DNA from: Deltaproteobacteria bacterium
Lineage (GTDB): Bacteria > Desulfobacterota > Desulfuromonadia > Desulfuromonadales > Geopsychrobacteraceae
DNA: 52,869 bases
Assembly (NCBI GenBank): GCA_024280485.1
Contig: JAJRQB010000165.1
Coordinates: 1 to 52,869, forward strand
Direction: 5' to 3'
The position numbers were made by a program, and so were the translations under genes. The notes beneath the pieces are model-generated. The model saw nothing but the letters and a program-made list of their open reading frames with translations. It was not told the DNA's origin and did not search any database. This document shows positions 24,465 to 32,080 of this stretch, piece by piece (within the stretch, counting starts at the first letter, position 1; the number at the start of each line of letters is the position of its first letter).

Positions 24465-24816
24465 CGATCAGTTAATTCAGAGTATTGGCCGAATGAACTG
24501 GTACGTGCTGATACTGATGCTGTTGGCTAGTTTGTTCTGGCAAACAATGTCAGTAACTCTGGGGATTCTGGCCGGAGGTTTGCTCGTTATTTTGAACTTC
24601 GGTTGGATGGGTCGCTCCCTGTTCAGGGTTATCAGTACGCCGCAGCAGTATACCGCCGGAGGGTTCAAGCGGAATTACTTCTTGCGCCTACTGGTTGTTT
24701 GTTGTGCGATTTATCTGTTTCTTGTGCATTACAGTGTTCATCCTCTGGCCCTTGTTGTTGGGTTGTCGGTCGTTGTTGTGAGTTTGTTGCTGACGACTGT
24801 TAAACGCTTTTATTAG
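24451..24816 (+). CDS. atpI: ATP synthase subunit I
   Basis: A 121-residue protein with four predicted transmembrane helices: WYVLILMLLASLFW, SVTLGILAGGLLVILNFGWM, LLVVCCAIYLFLVHY and LALVVGLSVVVVSLLL. Helices 1 and 2 of the AtpI family are recognisable from the FGWMGRSLFR loop. The start is probably GTG 24451 (VTNPDDQLIQ), overlapping atpZ by 14 bases; an upstream GTG at 24400 is also in frame. AtpI is an assembly or cation-supply accessory protein of F0. It lies between atpZ and atpB, as in other bacteria. Confidence 0.82.
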   Translation: MTNPDDQLIQSIGRMNWYVLILMLLASLFWQTMSVTLGILAGGLLVILNFGWMGRSLFRVISTPQQYTAGGFKRNYFLRLLVVCCAIYLFLVHYSVHPLALVVGLSVVVVSLLLTTVKRFY

Positions 24817-24852
24817 ACTTTTTTGTTCATATAGTAAGGAGACTTTCAGATT

Positions 24853-25527
24853 ATGACTCATCCTTTTCTGTTTTTGAAATGGCTGACCGAACAGATGCAC
24901 ATCAATCTGGGTGAACATGTGACCTACACCTGGCTGGTCATGGCAATTCTCATTACTGTTGCATTTGCCGCCTCACGCGCAATACAGATGGTTCCGGGTG
25001 GGGTTCAGAACCTAATGGAAGCTGTGCTTAGTGGTCTTGATAATTTGCTCGGAGAGACTATGGGCAAAGAAGGCAGGGCGTATTTCCCATTGATTGCGAC
25101 CTTTGCACTCTTTATCCTGGTGTCAAACTTGATCGCTCTGATACCTGGGTTTATGCCACCCACCGCTAACGTCAATACCAACGCCGCTCTGGCCTTGACA
25201 GTTTTTGTCATGACCCATGCTGTTGGTTTCAAAAAGCACGGTGCTGCCTATCTTAAGCATTTTATGGGCCCGATTTTGTGGCTCGCTCCATTGATCTTCA
25301 TCATTGAAATTATTGGTCACATTGCGCGTCCCCTTTCGCTCACCTTGCGTCTTTTCGGGAATATGTGGGGTCATGAAATCGTACTGATGATCTTTATCGG
25401 TCTGGTTCCTTTATTTGTTCCGGTTCCGATGATGCTGATGGGTGTCCTGGTTGCCTTTATTCAGACCTTTGTCTTTACCCTGCTGGCGATGATCTACATT
25501 GCTGGTGCTTTGGAAGAGGCGCACTAA
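24853..25527 (+). CDS. atpB: F0 ATP synthase subunit a
   Basis: A 224-residue stator channel subunit. The essential arginine lies in [20 protein letters not shown] (about residue 168), and the C-terminal helix pair [20 protein letters not shown] is diagnostic. The N-terminal half has the [11 protein letters not shown]-type block typical of subunit a. AAGGAG lies 9-10 bases before the ATG. Together with atpE it forms the ion path; b, delta and F1 genes are not in the window, so the ATP synthase genes are split into at least two clusters, as known in Geobacter-type bacteria. Confidence 0.95.
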   Translation: MTHPFLFLKWLTEQMHINLGEHVTYTWLVMAILITVAFAASRAIQMVPGGVQNLMEAVLSGLDNLLGETMGKEGRAYFPLIATFALFILVSNLIALIPGFMPPTANVNTNAALALTVFVMTHAVGFKKHGAAYLKHFMGPILWLAPLIFIIEIIGHIARPLSLTLRLFGNMWGHEIVLMIFIGLVPLFVPVPMMLMGVLVAFIQTFVFTLLAMIYIAGALEEAH

Positions 25528-25535
25528 GTTATTTT

Positions 25536-25555
25536 CTCTTCGCAGGGGCGAAGAG
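25536..25555 (+). other. Hairpin between atpB and atpE
   Basis: CTCTTCG and CGAAGAG form a 7-base stem with a CAGGGG loop in the 79-base atpB-atpE gap. There is no T-run. A hairpin here could favour the high expression of atpE needed for its multimeric ring, by processing or RNA protection. Confidence 0.4.
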
Positions 25556-25606
25556 CAGTCCTATACAATATAGGAACAATATAAACCGTAAAAAGAGGAG
25601 TACAAA

Positions 25607-25888
25607 ATGGAATTTTTCGCATGGTGTGTAATGGCTGCAGGTATCGGCATGGGTCTTGGTTCTTTTGGTACCGGTATTGGTCAGGGCCTGGCCATTAAAT
25701 CCGCAGTTGAGGGTGTTGCCCGCAACCCTGGTGCCTCCGGTAAGATCATGACCACCATGATGGTTGGTCTGGCGATGATCGAGTCTCTGGGCATCTATGT
25801 TTTCGTTGTTGCCATGATCATTCTCTTTGCTAACCCGTTTGTGGACACCTCCACAAAATTGACCATTGCTCAGATGGTTGGCAAGTAA
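25607..25888 (+). CDS. atpE: F0 ATP synthase subunit c
   Basis: A 93-residue two-helix ring subunit. Helix 1 holds [19 protein letters not shown], the polar loop is ARNPGAS, and helix 2 holds [15 protein letters not shown] with the ion-carrying Glu59. Gln26 (GIGQG), Glu59 and Ser60 match the Gln/Glu/Ser ligand set of Na+-coupling c-rings, and Tyr64 is also kept. The Thr that follows Ser in Ilyobacter (EST) is Leu here. Ion choice is therefore open. AGAGGAG precedes the ATG and a terminator follows. Confidence 0.95.
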   Translation: MEFFAWCVMAAGIGMGLGSFGTGIGQGLAIKSAVEGVARNPGASGKIMTTMMVGLAMIESLGIYVFVVAMIILFANPFVDTSTKLTIAQMVGK

Positions 25889-25913
25889 AGCGATTTTCAA
25901 AGTTCTATAAAAA

Positions 25914-25945
25914 AAGGGCGTCCCAATGGGGCGCCCTTTTTTTTT
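25914..25945 (+). terminator. Rho-independent terminator of the F0 operon
   Basis: GGGCG (25916-25920) and CGCCC (25932-25936) form the stem, extended by TCCC/GGGG, followed by nine T residues. It lies 28 bases after the atpE stop. Confidence 0.9.
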
Positions 25946-26050
25946 AATTTTTTGTAGTTTGGTGCGCATAAAAAAGTCTGAAAAGATGTTCGTATAATAT
26001 TCCATTTATGTAGGTCTCCAGCTATTTGAGCCTTTTGACCATTAAATGTA

Positions 26051-26080
26051 TTGACAAAACAATTAGTGTAAATTTATTAT
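26051..26080 (+). promoter_or_regulatory. Strong sigma-70 promoter of the riboswitch-activator transcript
   Basis: TTGACA (26051-26056), an 18-base spacer and TATTAT (26075-26080). It is the only near-consensus pair in this 569-base gap and places the transcript start just ahead of the riboswitch aptamer (about 26087). Confidence 0.75.
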
Positions 26081-26092
26081 GATTCGAAAATA

Positions 26093-26189
26093 CTGAGTTG
26101 ATACACGATAATACTAAACCACTCGTAAGGGTGGGACGGAAAGCCTATAGGATCTCAATGAGATAGCCAGGTTGCCGAAATATCTTCAG
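26093..26189 (+). promoter_or_regulatory. GEMM-I riboswitch aptamer, predicted cyclic AMP-GMP type (GEMM-Ib)
   Basis: The GEMM-I core is plain: CTAAACCACTCGTAAGGGTG (stem with a GTAA GNRA loop), GGGACGGAAAGCC, a second stem GATCTCAATGAGAT, then AGCCAGGTTGCCGAA. P1 can form between CTGA..GATA (26093-26102) and TATC.TTCAG (26181-26189). Aligned by the conserved AAACC to the V. cholerae Vc2 aptamer, the base equal to G20 is A (26113). The A20 form and the AATACTAAACC 5' strand are those of Geobacter GEMM-Ib RNAs that bind 3',3'-cGAMP. The next gene is the sigma-54 activator at 26458. Ligand identity is a prediction; the aptamer class is near certain. Confidence 0.9.
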
Positions 26190-26212
26190 ATATTCGGTGA
26201 GCTGGTTTTTTT
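26165..26212 (+). terminator. Terminator serving as riboswitch expression platform
   Basis: CCGAAATATC (26175-26184) pairs with GATATTCGG (26189-26197) around a TTCA loop. An outer CCAG/CTGG pair follows and then seven T residues (26206-26212). The 5' half of the stem overlaps the 3' strand of the aptamer P1, so ligand-bound P1 and terminator exclude each other. This predicts an ON switch: ligand present, read-through. Confidence 0.8.
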
Positions 26213-26232
26213 GTGTCTGGTTGAGAAATGAG

Positions 26233-26284
26233 CAGTTATTGTGGGGAGTATAACATGCAAATGTTATACTCCCCACAATAACTG
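26233..26284. repeat. Perfect 24-bp inverted repeat with GCAA loop
   Basis: Positions 26233-26256 and 26261-26284 are exact reverse complements of 24 bases each, separated by GCAA. The arm begins CAGTTATTGTGGGGAGTATA. As RNA it forms a very stable hairpin with a GNRA tetraloop, placed between the riboswitch terminator and the activator gene. No T-run follows, so it is not an ordinary terminator. It could be an RNase III site, a 5' stabiliser or a DNA operator. Confidence 0.85.
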
Positions 26285-26457
26285 TTGATATTAATTATCA
26301 AATATGTATTTATGTTCCAACTCTGGACAGCGTGGTCTCATGTGATTGACTTAGGTTGTGTTTATAGCAAGCGTTATGCGTTAAGGAGTCGGGCCGTGTT
26401 TGCCCGTGCATATGGAGATACCTCGAAATTGGATTTATACCAATCGGGAGAGAGTTG

Positions 26458-27819
26458 ATGCCGAGTCGTTACCTAAATCTAGATCAACTGATCAACCTCA
26501 GTATTGATGCGTCCGCTTCTGGGCTGCCGCCGAACCATAACCTCCTTGATAGTGTTGCTGACGGCATCTTCGCCGTTGATAGCGATATGCGGATTATTTC
26601 TTTTAATCATGCAGTAGAAAAGATGACAGGTTATGCACGAGAAGAGGCAATTGGCAAATATTGCAAGGATATATTCAAGAGTGAAATGTGCCGTCAGGAA
26701 TGTTCGGTACAAAAAACTATCCACTCTGGTGAGTCCGTTTCAGGCAAAGAGCTTGATATCTTCAATAAACATAATCAACCACTGCGTGTATCTATAAACG
26801 CTTCGCCGCTTAGAAATGAACAGGGTGATATTGTAGGAGCCGTTGAGACGCTGCGTAATCTCTCTCGCGCGGTGGAAAGAAAGCCATATCAGAGCAAATA
26901 TGTTTTTGAAGAAATCTATAGTCGTAATGAAGGGATGCACGGTCTTTTTGATGTTATGCCTGATATCGCTGCCAGTAATGCCACAGTATTGATTCAGGGA
27001 GATAGTGGCTCCGGGAAAGAACTATTTGCCCGTGCTATCCACAAACTGAGCCCACGCTCTAAGGGGCCATTGGTTATCGTTAACTGTGGGGCCTTGCCCG
27101 AACCTTTACTTGAAGCGGAAATCTTTGGTGCCCGACGCGGAGCCTACACGGGCGCTGTTGAAAGTCGTCCCGGGCGACTCGAGATGGCGGAGGGCGGGAC
27201 GTTGTTTCTTGATGAAATAGGCGATTTACCACTTGCCCTGCAGGTCAAGCTTTTGCGCGTGTTGGAAAATCGTGAGTATCAGCCGTTAGGCGCAAAATCA
27301 CCGATGAAAGCAGATGTACGTTTTGTTGCTGCAACTCATCGTAATCTAGAGAAAATGGTTGCAGATGGGAGTTTCAGGCGTGATCTATATTTTCGAATTA
27401 ATGTTATAGGATTCACAATTCCTTCTTTAAGCGAACGACGCGAAGACATTCCCCTCCTGCTTGATATGGCACTAGATCGCTTCAATTTAGAGTATGCGAA
27501 GTCGGTACGAGGGTTTTCTCCGGCGGCGATGCGTTTATTGATGGAACATGAGTTTCCTGGGAATATCAGGGAGTTGTTGAACATTGTAGAGCAATCAATT
27601 ATTTTCTGCAGGAATGGAGAAATCAGTGCTGAGCTCTTGCCTGAGAGTGTCCGAATTGCCGACCCTGAGAGTTCAAGACGACGTCGTGGTTGCCCAGAAG
27701 AGGCAGCGTTGCGCGCGGCACTAGATCGGTTTGATGGAAATAGAAATCGCACCGCACATGAATTTGGGGTAGATCGTACGACCCTTTGGCGTTGGATGCA
27801 AAAGTACGAGCTTTGTTAA
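26458..27819 (+). CDS. PAS-domain sigma-54-dependent transcriptional activator
   Basis: A 453-residue enhancer-binding protein without a receiver domain. The PAS domain (about residues 30-140) contains a cysteine cluster [17 protein letters not shown]. The AAA+ core (about 160-390) has Walker [19 protein letters not shown] in place of GAFTGA, Walker [14 protein letters not shown], and an arginine-finger region [10 protein letters not shown]. The Fis-type HTH is at the C-terminus ([18 protein letters not shown]). ATG 26458 has GGGAG seven bases upstream. The gene lies behind the riboswitch and upstream of the respiratory clusters. The likely inputs are cGAMP, through RNA, and a redox or metal signal through the PAS cysteines (inferred). 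Confidence 0.9.
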   Translation: MPSRYLNLDQLINLSIDASASGLPPNHNLLDSVADGIFAVDSDMRIISFNHAVEKMTGYAREEAIGKYCKDIFKSEMCRQECSVQKTIHSGESVSGKELDIFNKHNQPLRVSINASPLRNEQGDIVGAVETLRNLSRAVERKPYQSKYVFEEIYSRNEGMHGLFDVMPDIAASNATVLIQGDSGSGKELFARAIHKLSPRSKGPLVIVNCGALPEPLLEAEIFGARRGAYTGAVESRPGRLEMAEGGTLFLDEIGDLPLALQVKLLRVLENREYQPLGAKSPMKADVRFVAATHRNLEKMVADGSFRRDLYFRINVIGFTIPSLSERREDIPLLLDMALDRFNLEYAKSVRGFSPAAMRLLMEHEFPGNIRELLNIVEQSIIFCRNGEISAELLPESVRIADPESSRRRRGCPEEAALRAALDRFDGNRNRTAHEFGVDRTTLWRWMQKYELC

Positions 27820-27834
27820 TGCCTGCTGTCAATG

Positions 27835-28893
27835 TTATCTGACGCTGACAAAAACCTTCCCCTTGCCTTGGCCGGCACCAAAATCATCCGGATCATAACG
27901 GACTTTGATCGTCAGTTCATTGTAAAGTGTGAAACGGCAAGACGCAAAATTGCTGCTGTTTAATCGCCCGCGGCGTGTGTGTTTGCCATAGCGAAAAACG
28001 TAACCACCCTCATAGTAATCCCCCAGTCGAGCAGACTTCCCTTTTTTCAGATTTTTTAATTCAAGCGTAAGGCGATCGTAGGGTAGCTTGTAATAAGTGA
28101 CAACGGTCGGGTCAAGCTTTAGGGCAATATAGTAGTAGGAGCGATTGGAGTTGTACATCTCTTCAATCGAAATTGTTAGGTGCTGCTGGTCTCGAGCACG
28201 TAGAATTTTTTCACGCACTTTAGGTTGTAGCTCTTTAAGTTCATGCAAAACATGTTCTTCACGGGCCAATTCTTTTTGTTTTAGAGCTTTATTGGTCCGC
28301 CCCTTCTCTTGGCGTTTCAACTTTGATATTTCTTCCTGCCCTTTGTCAATGATTTGTTCGTGTTTAAAATCAGCAATCAACTTACTGGTTTCGTTCTTAT
28401 ACACCTTGAATTCTCCCTCAAGTACTTTTCCTTCAAACAGAAATTTGACCTGATAAGAGCCAGTGTCGACATCTCGAAAGCTGACCGGAGTTTTAGCCAT
28501 TTCCTTATCGTTAATTTCAATCAGAGCGCCTGTGGGTACGCTGGCAAATTGAATGTTGCCACGATCGACAATAATGGTTGGTTTTTCCATGACGCCATTA
28601 AAGAAAGTGGGTCGTGATTGCTGCAAATTTATTTTGTAGATTTGAGGATTAATGTTGTCGATTGTGACTGAAAAGCTATGGGTTGTCCCAGTTTTTTCAA
28701 TTTGAAGTGAAATTTGGTGTGGTCCGATTTCGATATCAGGGTCGGTAAAAGGAGTAAGCCCAGCGTAGATATTATCAATGAAAACTTCTGCTCCCGGGGG
28801 GGCGGTGTAAATCTCTATGATGCCAGTTTCAGCAAAAGTTGGACCGGCTGAAAGTATAAGCAGTATCAGTGGCATTATAATTCTGAGATTCAT
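27835..28893 (-). CDS. Exported PEGA-domain protein
   Basis: A 352-residue protein with a signal peptide (RIIMPLILLILSAGPTFAE). Two PEGA repeats follow: GIIEIYTAPPGAEVFIDNIY at about residues 24-90 and IQFASVPTGALIEINDKEMA at about 113-170. Next is a charged coiled-coil stretch (about 175-225, rich in Lys/Glu) and a C-terminal domain of about 125 residues that I do not recognise, ending in a beta-rich part. PEGA domains are found in surface and envelope proteins. It converges on the activator gene with 15 bases between stops and diverges from the first NrfD operon, so it could share that regulatory region. Confidence 0.85.
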   Translation of the reverse strand: MNLRIIMPLILLILSAGPTFAETGIIEIYTAPPGAEVFIDNIYAGLTPFTDPDIEIGPHQISLQIEKTGTTHSFSVTIDNINPQIYKINLQQSRPTFFNGVMEKPTIIVDRGNIQFASVPTGALIEINDKEMAKTPVSFRDVDTGSYQVKFLFEGKVLEGEFKVYKNETSKLIADFKHEQIIDKGQEEISKLKRQEKGRTNKALKQKELAREEHVLHELKELQPKVREKILRARDQQHLTISIEEMYNSNRSYYYIALKLDPTVVTYYKLPYDRLTLELKNLKKGKSARLGDYYEGGYVFRYGKHTRRGRLNSSNFASCRFTLYNELTIKVRYDPDDFGAGQGKGKVFVSVR

Positions 28894-29064
28894 TCAAACC
28901 TCCAGTGGAACTCTGTGATTAAGGCTAGTTCTAGTGGCCTACATTACTAATTGTCAAAGTTGAAGTGATGATCATATCAAAGAAAGAGTAATAAATAATA
29001 TAAAGTACGACTTTAACTACAATAAAATATTTGACGATAGCTTGGTTGATGCAGTTTTGATTAT

Positions 29065-29097
29065 GCAACATGGGTGCAACATGAATGCAACGAAGTG
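29065..29097. promoter_or_regulatory. Three TGCAAC boxes at an 11-base period
   Basis: TGCAACATGGG, TGCAACATGAA and TGCAACGAAGT stand head to tail (29065, 29076, 29087). The 11-base step puts all boxes on one face of the helix. They lie about 220-245 bases upstream of the candidate sigma-54 promoter, a usual place for enhancer-binding-protein sites. Confidence 0.6.
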
Positions 29098-29199
29098 ATT
29101 AGTGTGGCTGATAAATAAACCAAAAAGGCCTTTCTTCTAACCTTATTGATAGATAGTGATGAACGGCTCATCTCCGAATTGATAATTTAAAAAATCCTT

Positions 29200-29215
29200 C
29201 GTTGCAATTGCAACG
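29200..29215. promoter_or_regulatory. Palindrome CGTTGCAATTGCAACG
   Basis: A perfect 16-base palindrome made of two TGCAAC boxes facing each other. It sits about 95-110 bases before the candidate sigma-54 promoter. A dimeric HTH protein such as the 26458-27819 activator could bind it. Confidence 0.6.
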
Positions 29216-29226
29216 TCACGACCGAT

Positions 29227-29624
29227 TTGAAAATTAAGATTACTACTTTGACCATTCGTAAGGTACTGATTTTTATAGAAAATAATATTTTTAGAAGATT
29301 ATTGGTAACTGGCACGGCCCTTGGATTAATGAGAGCCATGAAAATAAACAGAGAGTTTAGAGATCTGAGAATTGGTGTGACTTCAGGGGGAGAGGTTGTG
29401 TTGACGGGAGAAACTGGCCCCAAGGCATTTCGAACCTTGACAGCGGTTAACATTGGAGTGGTCCACAATGTAAGTGGAGTTTTGTTGAAGAAGCAGTGCG
29501 GGACAGTTTGAATGGGCGCTTTTCACTTGCGCCGCATCCAAATGAGGTCCGAATTGCCTTCTGGGAAAGTATTTGGCTCAAAAAAAGTCGAAACCCGCTG
29601 AAACATCCTTCACTGGGTAGCTAG
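29227..29624 (+). pseudogene. BON-domain-like gene with a frameshift
   Basis: The first frame (from TTG 29227 to TGA 29511) contains a BON-like pattern FRDLRIGVTSGGEVVLTGE followed by VVHNVSGV, then runs out of frame. From about 29484 another frame continues plausibly: VEEAVRDSLNGRFSLAP, then NEVRIAFWESIWLKK, ending in HPSLGS and TAG at 29622-29624. One extra T in the GTTTTG run at 29479-29484 would join them. Either a recent frameshift or a sequencing error is present. The candidate sigma-54 promoter lies inside the 5' part, so the upstream start is doubtful. Confidence 0.45.
29310..29324 (+). promoter_or_regulatory. Candidate sigma-54 promoter of the first NrfD operon
   Basis: TGGCACGGCCCTTGG: GG (29311-29312), 10 bases, GG (29323-29324). 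The -24 box is perfect; the -12 box is TTGG rather than TTGC. The predicted start is near 29336. TGCAAC boxes lie upstream at enhancer distance and a sigma-54 activator gene is nearby. Confidence 0.5.
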
Positions 29625-29648
29625 TTGTTGATCAGGGAGACTGAATTA

Positions 29649-30863
29649 ATGGCAAATGGGATTGTTCCATCAAGTTTAACCCTGGGTGAGATCGAATCGG
29701 CCCTGGTTGGCCGCCTGCGCTCAGGCGGGAACGGCTATTACGTCGCGGTATTGCTTTCGGGTGTGTTGATGCTGGTTGGTGCAATAGCAGCGCTTTACGC
29801 AACAGTTGGCGGACATCATACGATTTATAATGTAACCCGTGAAATACCTTGGGGAGTGTTGATCTCGGGCTACATATTTTTTGTCGTTACCGCGACCGGA
29901 CTCTGCCTGATTTCATCAATCGGACATATCTTTGGAAGTAAGACTTTCATGCCTATTGCACAAAGGGCAGTCTTTCTTTCGATCGTTACATTGATGTCGG
30001 GGTTCTTCGTAATTCTGGCCGAGATTAAGGTGCCGATCCGGATGTTGATTTACAATATCATCTCGCCGAATTTTACCTCGAGTATCTGGTGGATGGGGAC
30101 GCTATATGGTTTTGCGCTTTGCCTGATGATCTTTGAATTTATTTTTCTGCTCATCGGTCGTCATCGGCCAGCAATCGCCTGTGGATTCGTGGCGCTGCTC
30201 GCGGAGATTGCCGCAATTAGCAATCTAGCAGGTGTTTTCGGCCTGTTGAATGGCCGTGAATTTTGGCATGGGCCCTATCTGCCGATCTTCTTTATCGCGT
30301 CTGCAATGATGGTCGGAGCCTCTGCAATCATCTTCTTTCAGATCCTTGCGCAGAAGGTTAATGGTGAACCCTTCACGCCGATGATGAGAACCTGTCTGGC
30401 CGGCGCTCGCAAGGTAGCTATTCTGATGATCTGCATCATCCTTTTCTTCACAATCTGGCGCACTGTTTCGACCCTGGTTGGTATGCCAAATGGTCAATAT
30501 GTCGGGGTCATGGCGATGCTGACCGGGCCCTACGCCTTGAGCTTCTGGGGGGGGGAAATTTTAATGGCCCTGTTGGCGCCGCTGGTGCTGTATATCCTTT
30601 CGCGCGGAACAAACATTCGCATGATGCTTCTGGCCTCAGGACTAATGCTTCTTGGAGCATTTTTCATGCGTTACAACATGGTGATAGTTGGTCAGATCAT
30701 CCCGGTTTACATCGATCTGAATGTGACCGGCTTTACCGAACTTCTCCAGTATTTCCCGTCGACAAACGAAATTATTATCACGCTCGGGGCATTCGGATTG
30801 ACCGGGTTCTTGTTCTTGCTGGGTGAAAAGATATTTAACGGTCATAAGGTCGAGGATCATTAA
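29649..30863 (+). CDS. NrfD/PsrC-family quinol-interacting membrane subunit, module 1
   Basis: A 404-residue integral membrane protein with about 10 helices, of the NrfD family that exchanges electrons with the quinone pool in complex iron-sulfur enzymes. Recognisable blocks are NVTREIPWGVLISGYIFFVV near the start, LSIVTLMSGFFVILAEI, and a late FFMRYNMVIVGQIIPVY. ATG 29649 has AGGGAG upstream; a TTG at 29625 adds eight residues. It is followed by its ferredoxin partner (29 bases), a trihaem cytochrome and a small membrane protein. No molybdopterin or other catalytic subunit is present. Confidence 0.9.
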   Translation: MANGIVPSSLTLGEIESALVGRLRSGGNGYYVAVLLSGVLMLVGAIAALYATVGGHHTIYNVTREIPWGVLISGYIFFVVTATGLCLISSIGHIFGSKTFMPIAQRAVFLSIVTLMSGFFVILAEIKVPIRMLIYNIISPNFTSSIWWMGTLYGFALCLMIFEFIFLLIGRHRPAIACGFVALLAEIAAISNLAGVFGLLNGREFWHGPYLPIFFIASAMMVGASAIIFFQILAQKVNGEPFTPMMRTCLAGARKVAILMICIILFFTIWRTVSTLVGMPNGQYVGVMAMLTGPYALSFWGGEILMALLAPLVLYILSRGTNIRMMLLASGLMLLGAFFMRYNMVIVGQIIPVYIDLNVTGFTELLQYFPSTNEIIITLGAFGLTGFLFLLGEKIFNGHKVEDH

Positions 30864-30892
30864 GTGCGATTGTCTCGCAGGAGTGGACAGAT

Positions 30893-31645
30893 ATGATCAG
30901 GAATTTGATTAAAAACAAACAGCAGAATGAAGGGGTTGAGGCCCTGTCAAATGATGAGCGGCGCCATTTCCTCAAGATGGGATTAAAGCTGACAGGTGTC
31001 TTTGCCGGAGGTTCGCTCCTGTCGCTGGTGTCTGTGGTTGTAAAAGTCTACGCAACCCCAGGCCAGTTTAAGGACAAGTACCCCTACAGGCCGCACTACA
31101 GCATGGTTATGCATCTGGATTATTGTGTTGATTGTGAGCGTTGTATCGAGGCCTGTGCCGCAACGAATGATATCCCCAAGTACGGATTTCGCACCAATAT
31201 CCTTGAGCGACAGATTCCAGATGGAATTGATCAGCAGGTTGAATTCATGCCGGTGCTCTGTAATCACTGTAACGTCGCGCAGTGCGCCAGGGTTTGTCCG
31301 ACGGCGGCTACCTATAAGAATGAACAAAACGGTATCGTCATGATGGATGTTAAGAAATGCATCGGCTGCCTGTCATGTCAGTTGGCCTGCCCTTATAACG
31401 CACGCTATTTCAACGAGGAAAAATGGGCTGTAGATAAGTGTGATTTCTGTTTCGATACTCGACTTAGCAAGGGAGTGGATTTAACCGCTTGCGCTGAGGC
31501 TTGCCCTGCCGGAGTACGGATATTTGGTGATATTTCAGATCCGAAAAGTCGCGTGTATCGTGAGGTCCATCAGGTCAGCAGAACCGTTTGGGTGCTGCGG
31601 CCAGAAGCTGGGACCAAGCCAAATGTTTTTTACACCAGAGGCTGA
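30893..31645 (+). CDS. Tat-exported four-cluster ferredoxin subunit, module 1
   Basis: A 250-residue DmsB/NrfC/HybA-type electron-transfer subunit. A twin-arginine motif ERRHFLKMG precedes a hydrophobic stretch at about residues 23-50, so it is exported or membrane anchored. All 16 cluster cysteines are present: CVDCERCIEAC, CNHCNVAQCARVCP, CIGCLSCQLACP, and CDFC...CAEACP. It would pass electrons between the NrfD partner and the next gene's cytochrome. The neighbour spacing is 29 bases upstream and 18 downstream, indicating one operon. Confidence 0.9.
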   Translation: MIRNLIKNKQQNEGVEALSNDERRHFLKMGLKLTGVFAGGSLLSLVSVVVKVYATPGQFKDKYPYRPHYSMVMHLDYCVDCERCIEACAATNDIPKYGFRTNILERQIPDGIDQQVEFMPVLCNHCNVAQCARVCPTAATYKNEQNGIVMMDVKKCIGCLSCQLACPYNARYFNEEKWAVDKCDFCFDTRLSKGVDLTACAEACPAGVRIFGDISDPKSRVYREVHQVSRTVWVLRPEAGTKPNVFYTRG

Positions 31646-31663
31646 ATCTCGGCCAGGAGAAGA

Positions 31664-32035
31664 TTGATGAAGAAACTGTTGTTGGGAATGATCTTGCTGG
31701 GGTTCGTTGCCATGCCTGTATTCGCCGATGATTCGGGGGGGGATATCCATTATGACAAACCGGTGATCGGAGTGCTATTCAGTCACGCGAGTCATGTTGA
31801 AGAAGCTGGCCTTGACTGTGATAGTTGTCATAATGATTTATTTTCAATGGAGGCTCGAGCCGTTCAGGAAGAACAAGATTTCAATATGTTAGCACTGTCA
31901 GAGGGGCGCTACTGTGGTGCCTGCCATGATGGCGAAATGGCTTTTGCATCAAGCACCCGATGTGCCTCTTGCCACGAAGGCGCGATCGGTTTTAGACGAT
32001 CTCTCGGCTTGAATGATTCAGGGGGTCGTCATTAA
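31664..32035 (+). CDS. Periplasmic trihaem c-type cytochrome, module 1
   Basis: A 123-residue protein with a signal peptide (KKLLLGMILLGFVAMPVFAD) and three CxxCH haem sites: CDSCH (about 53), CGACH (about 85) and CASCH (about 99). The FSHASHVEEAG segment ahead of the first haem supplies axial histidines, as in cytochrome c7/c3-type proteins. It is probably the periplasmic electron acceptor or donor of the NrfD-ferredoxin pair. It ends with a Gly/His-rich tail. Confidence 0.9.
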   Translation: MMKKLLLGMILLGFVAMPVFADDSGGDIHYDKPVIGVLFSHASHVEEAGLDCDSCHNDLFSMEARAVQEEQDFNMLALSEGRYCGACHDGEMAFASSTRCASCHEGAIGFRRSLGLNDSGGRH

Positions 32036-32080
32036 CGGAGGTTGTACAGGAACAACAACACCCACTGAAGGGAGGCTACC

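Larger units (their letters stand above)
28894..29226. other. Regulatory gap between the PEGA gene and the first NrfD operon
   Basis: 333 AT-rich bases, non-coding as far as visible. It contains three direct TGCAAC boxes and one inverted pair, listed separately. A minus-strand TTGACA (about 28956) may belong to a PEGA gene promoter, but its -10 is unclear. Confidence 0.5.

Noticed and set aside
26093-26189. Plain c-di-GMP (GEMM-Ia) riboswitch
   Set aside because: The base equal to G20 is A and the 5' strand matches Geobacter GEMM-Ib sequences, so cGAMP is preferred; c-di-GMP remains possible until tested.
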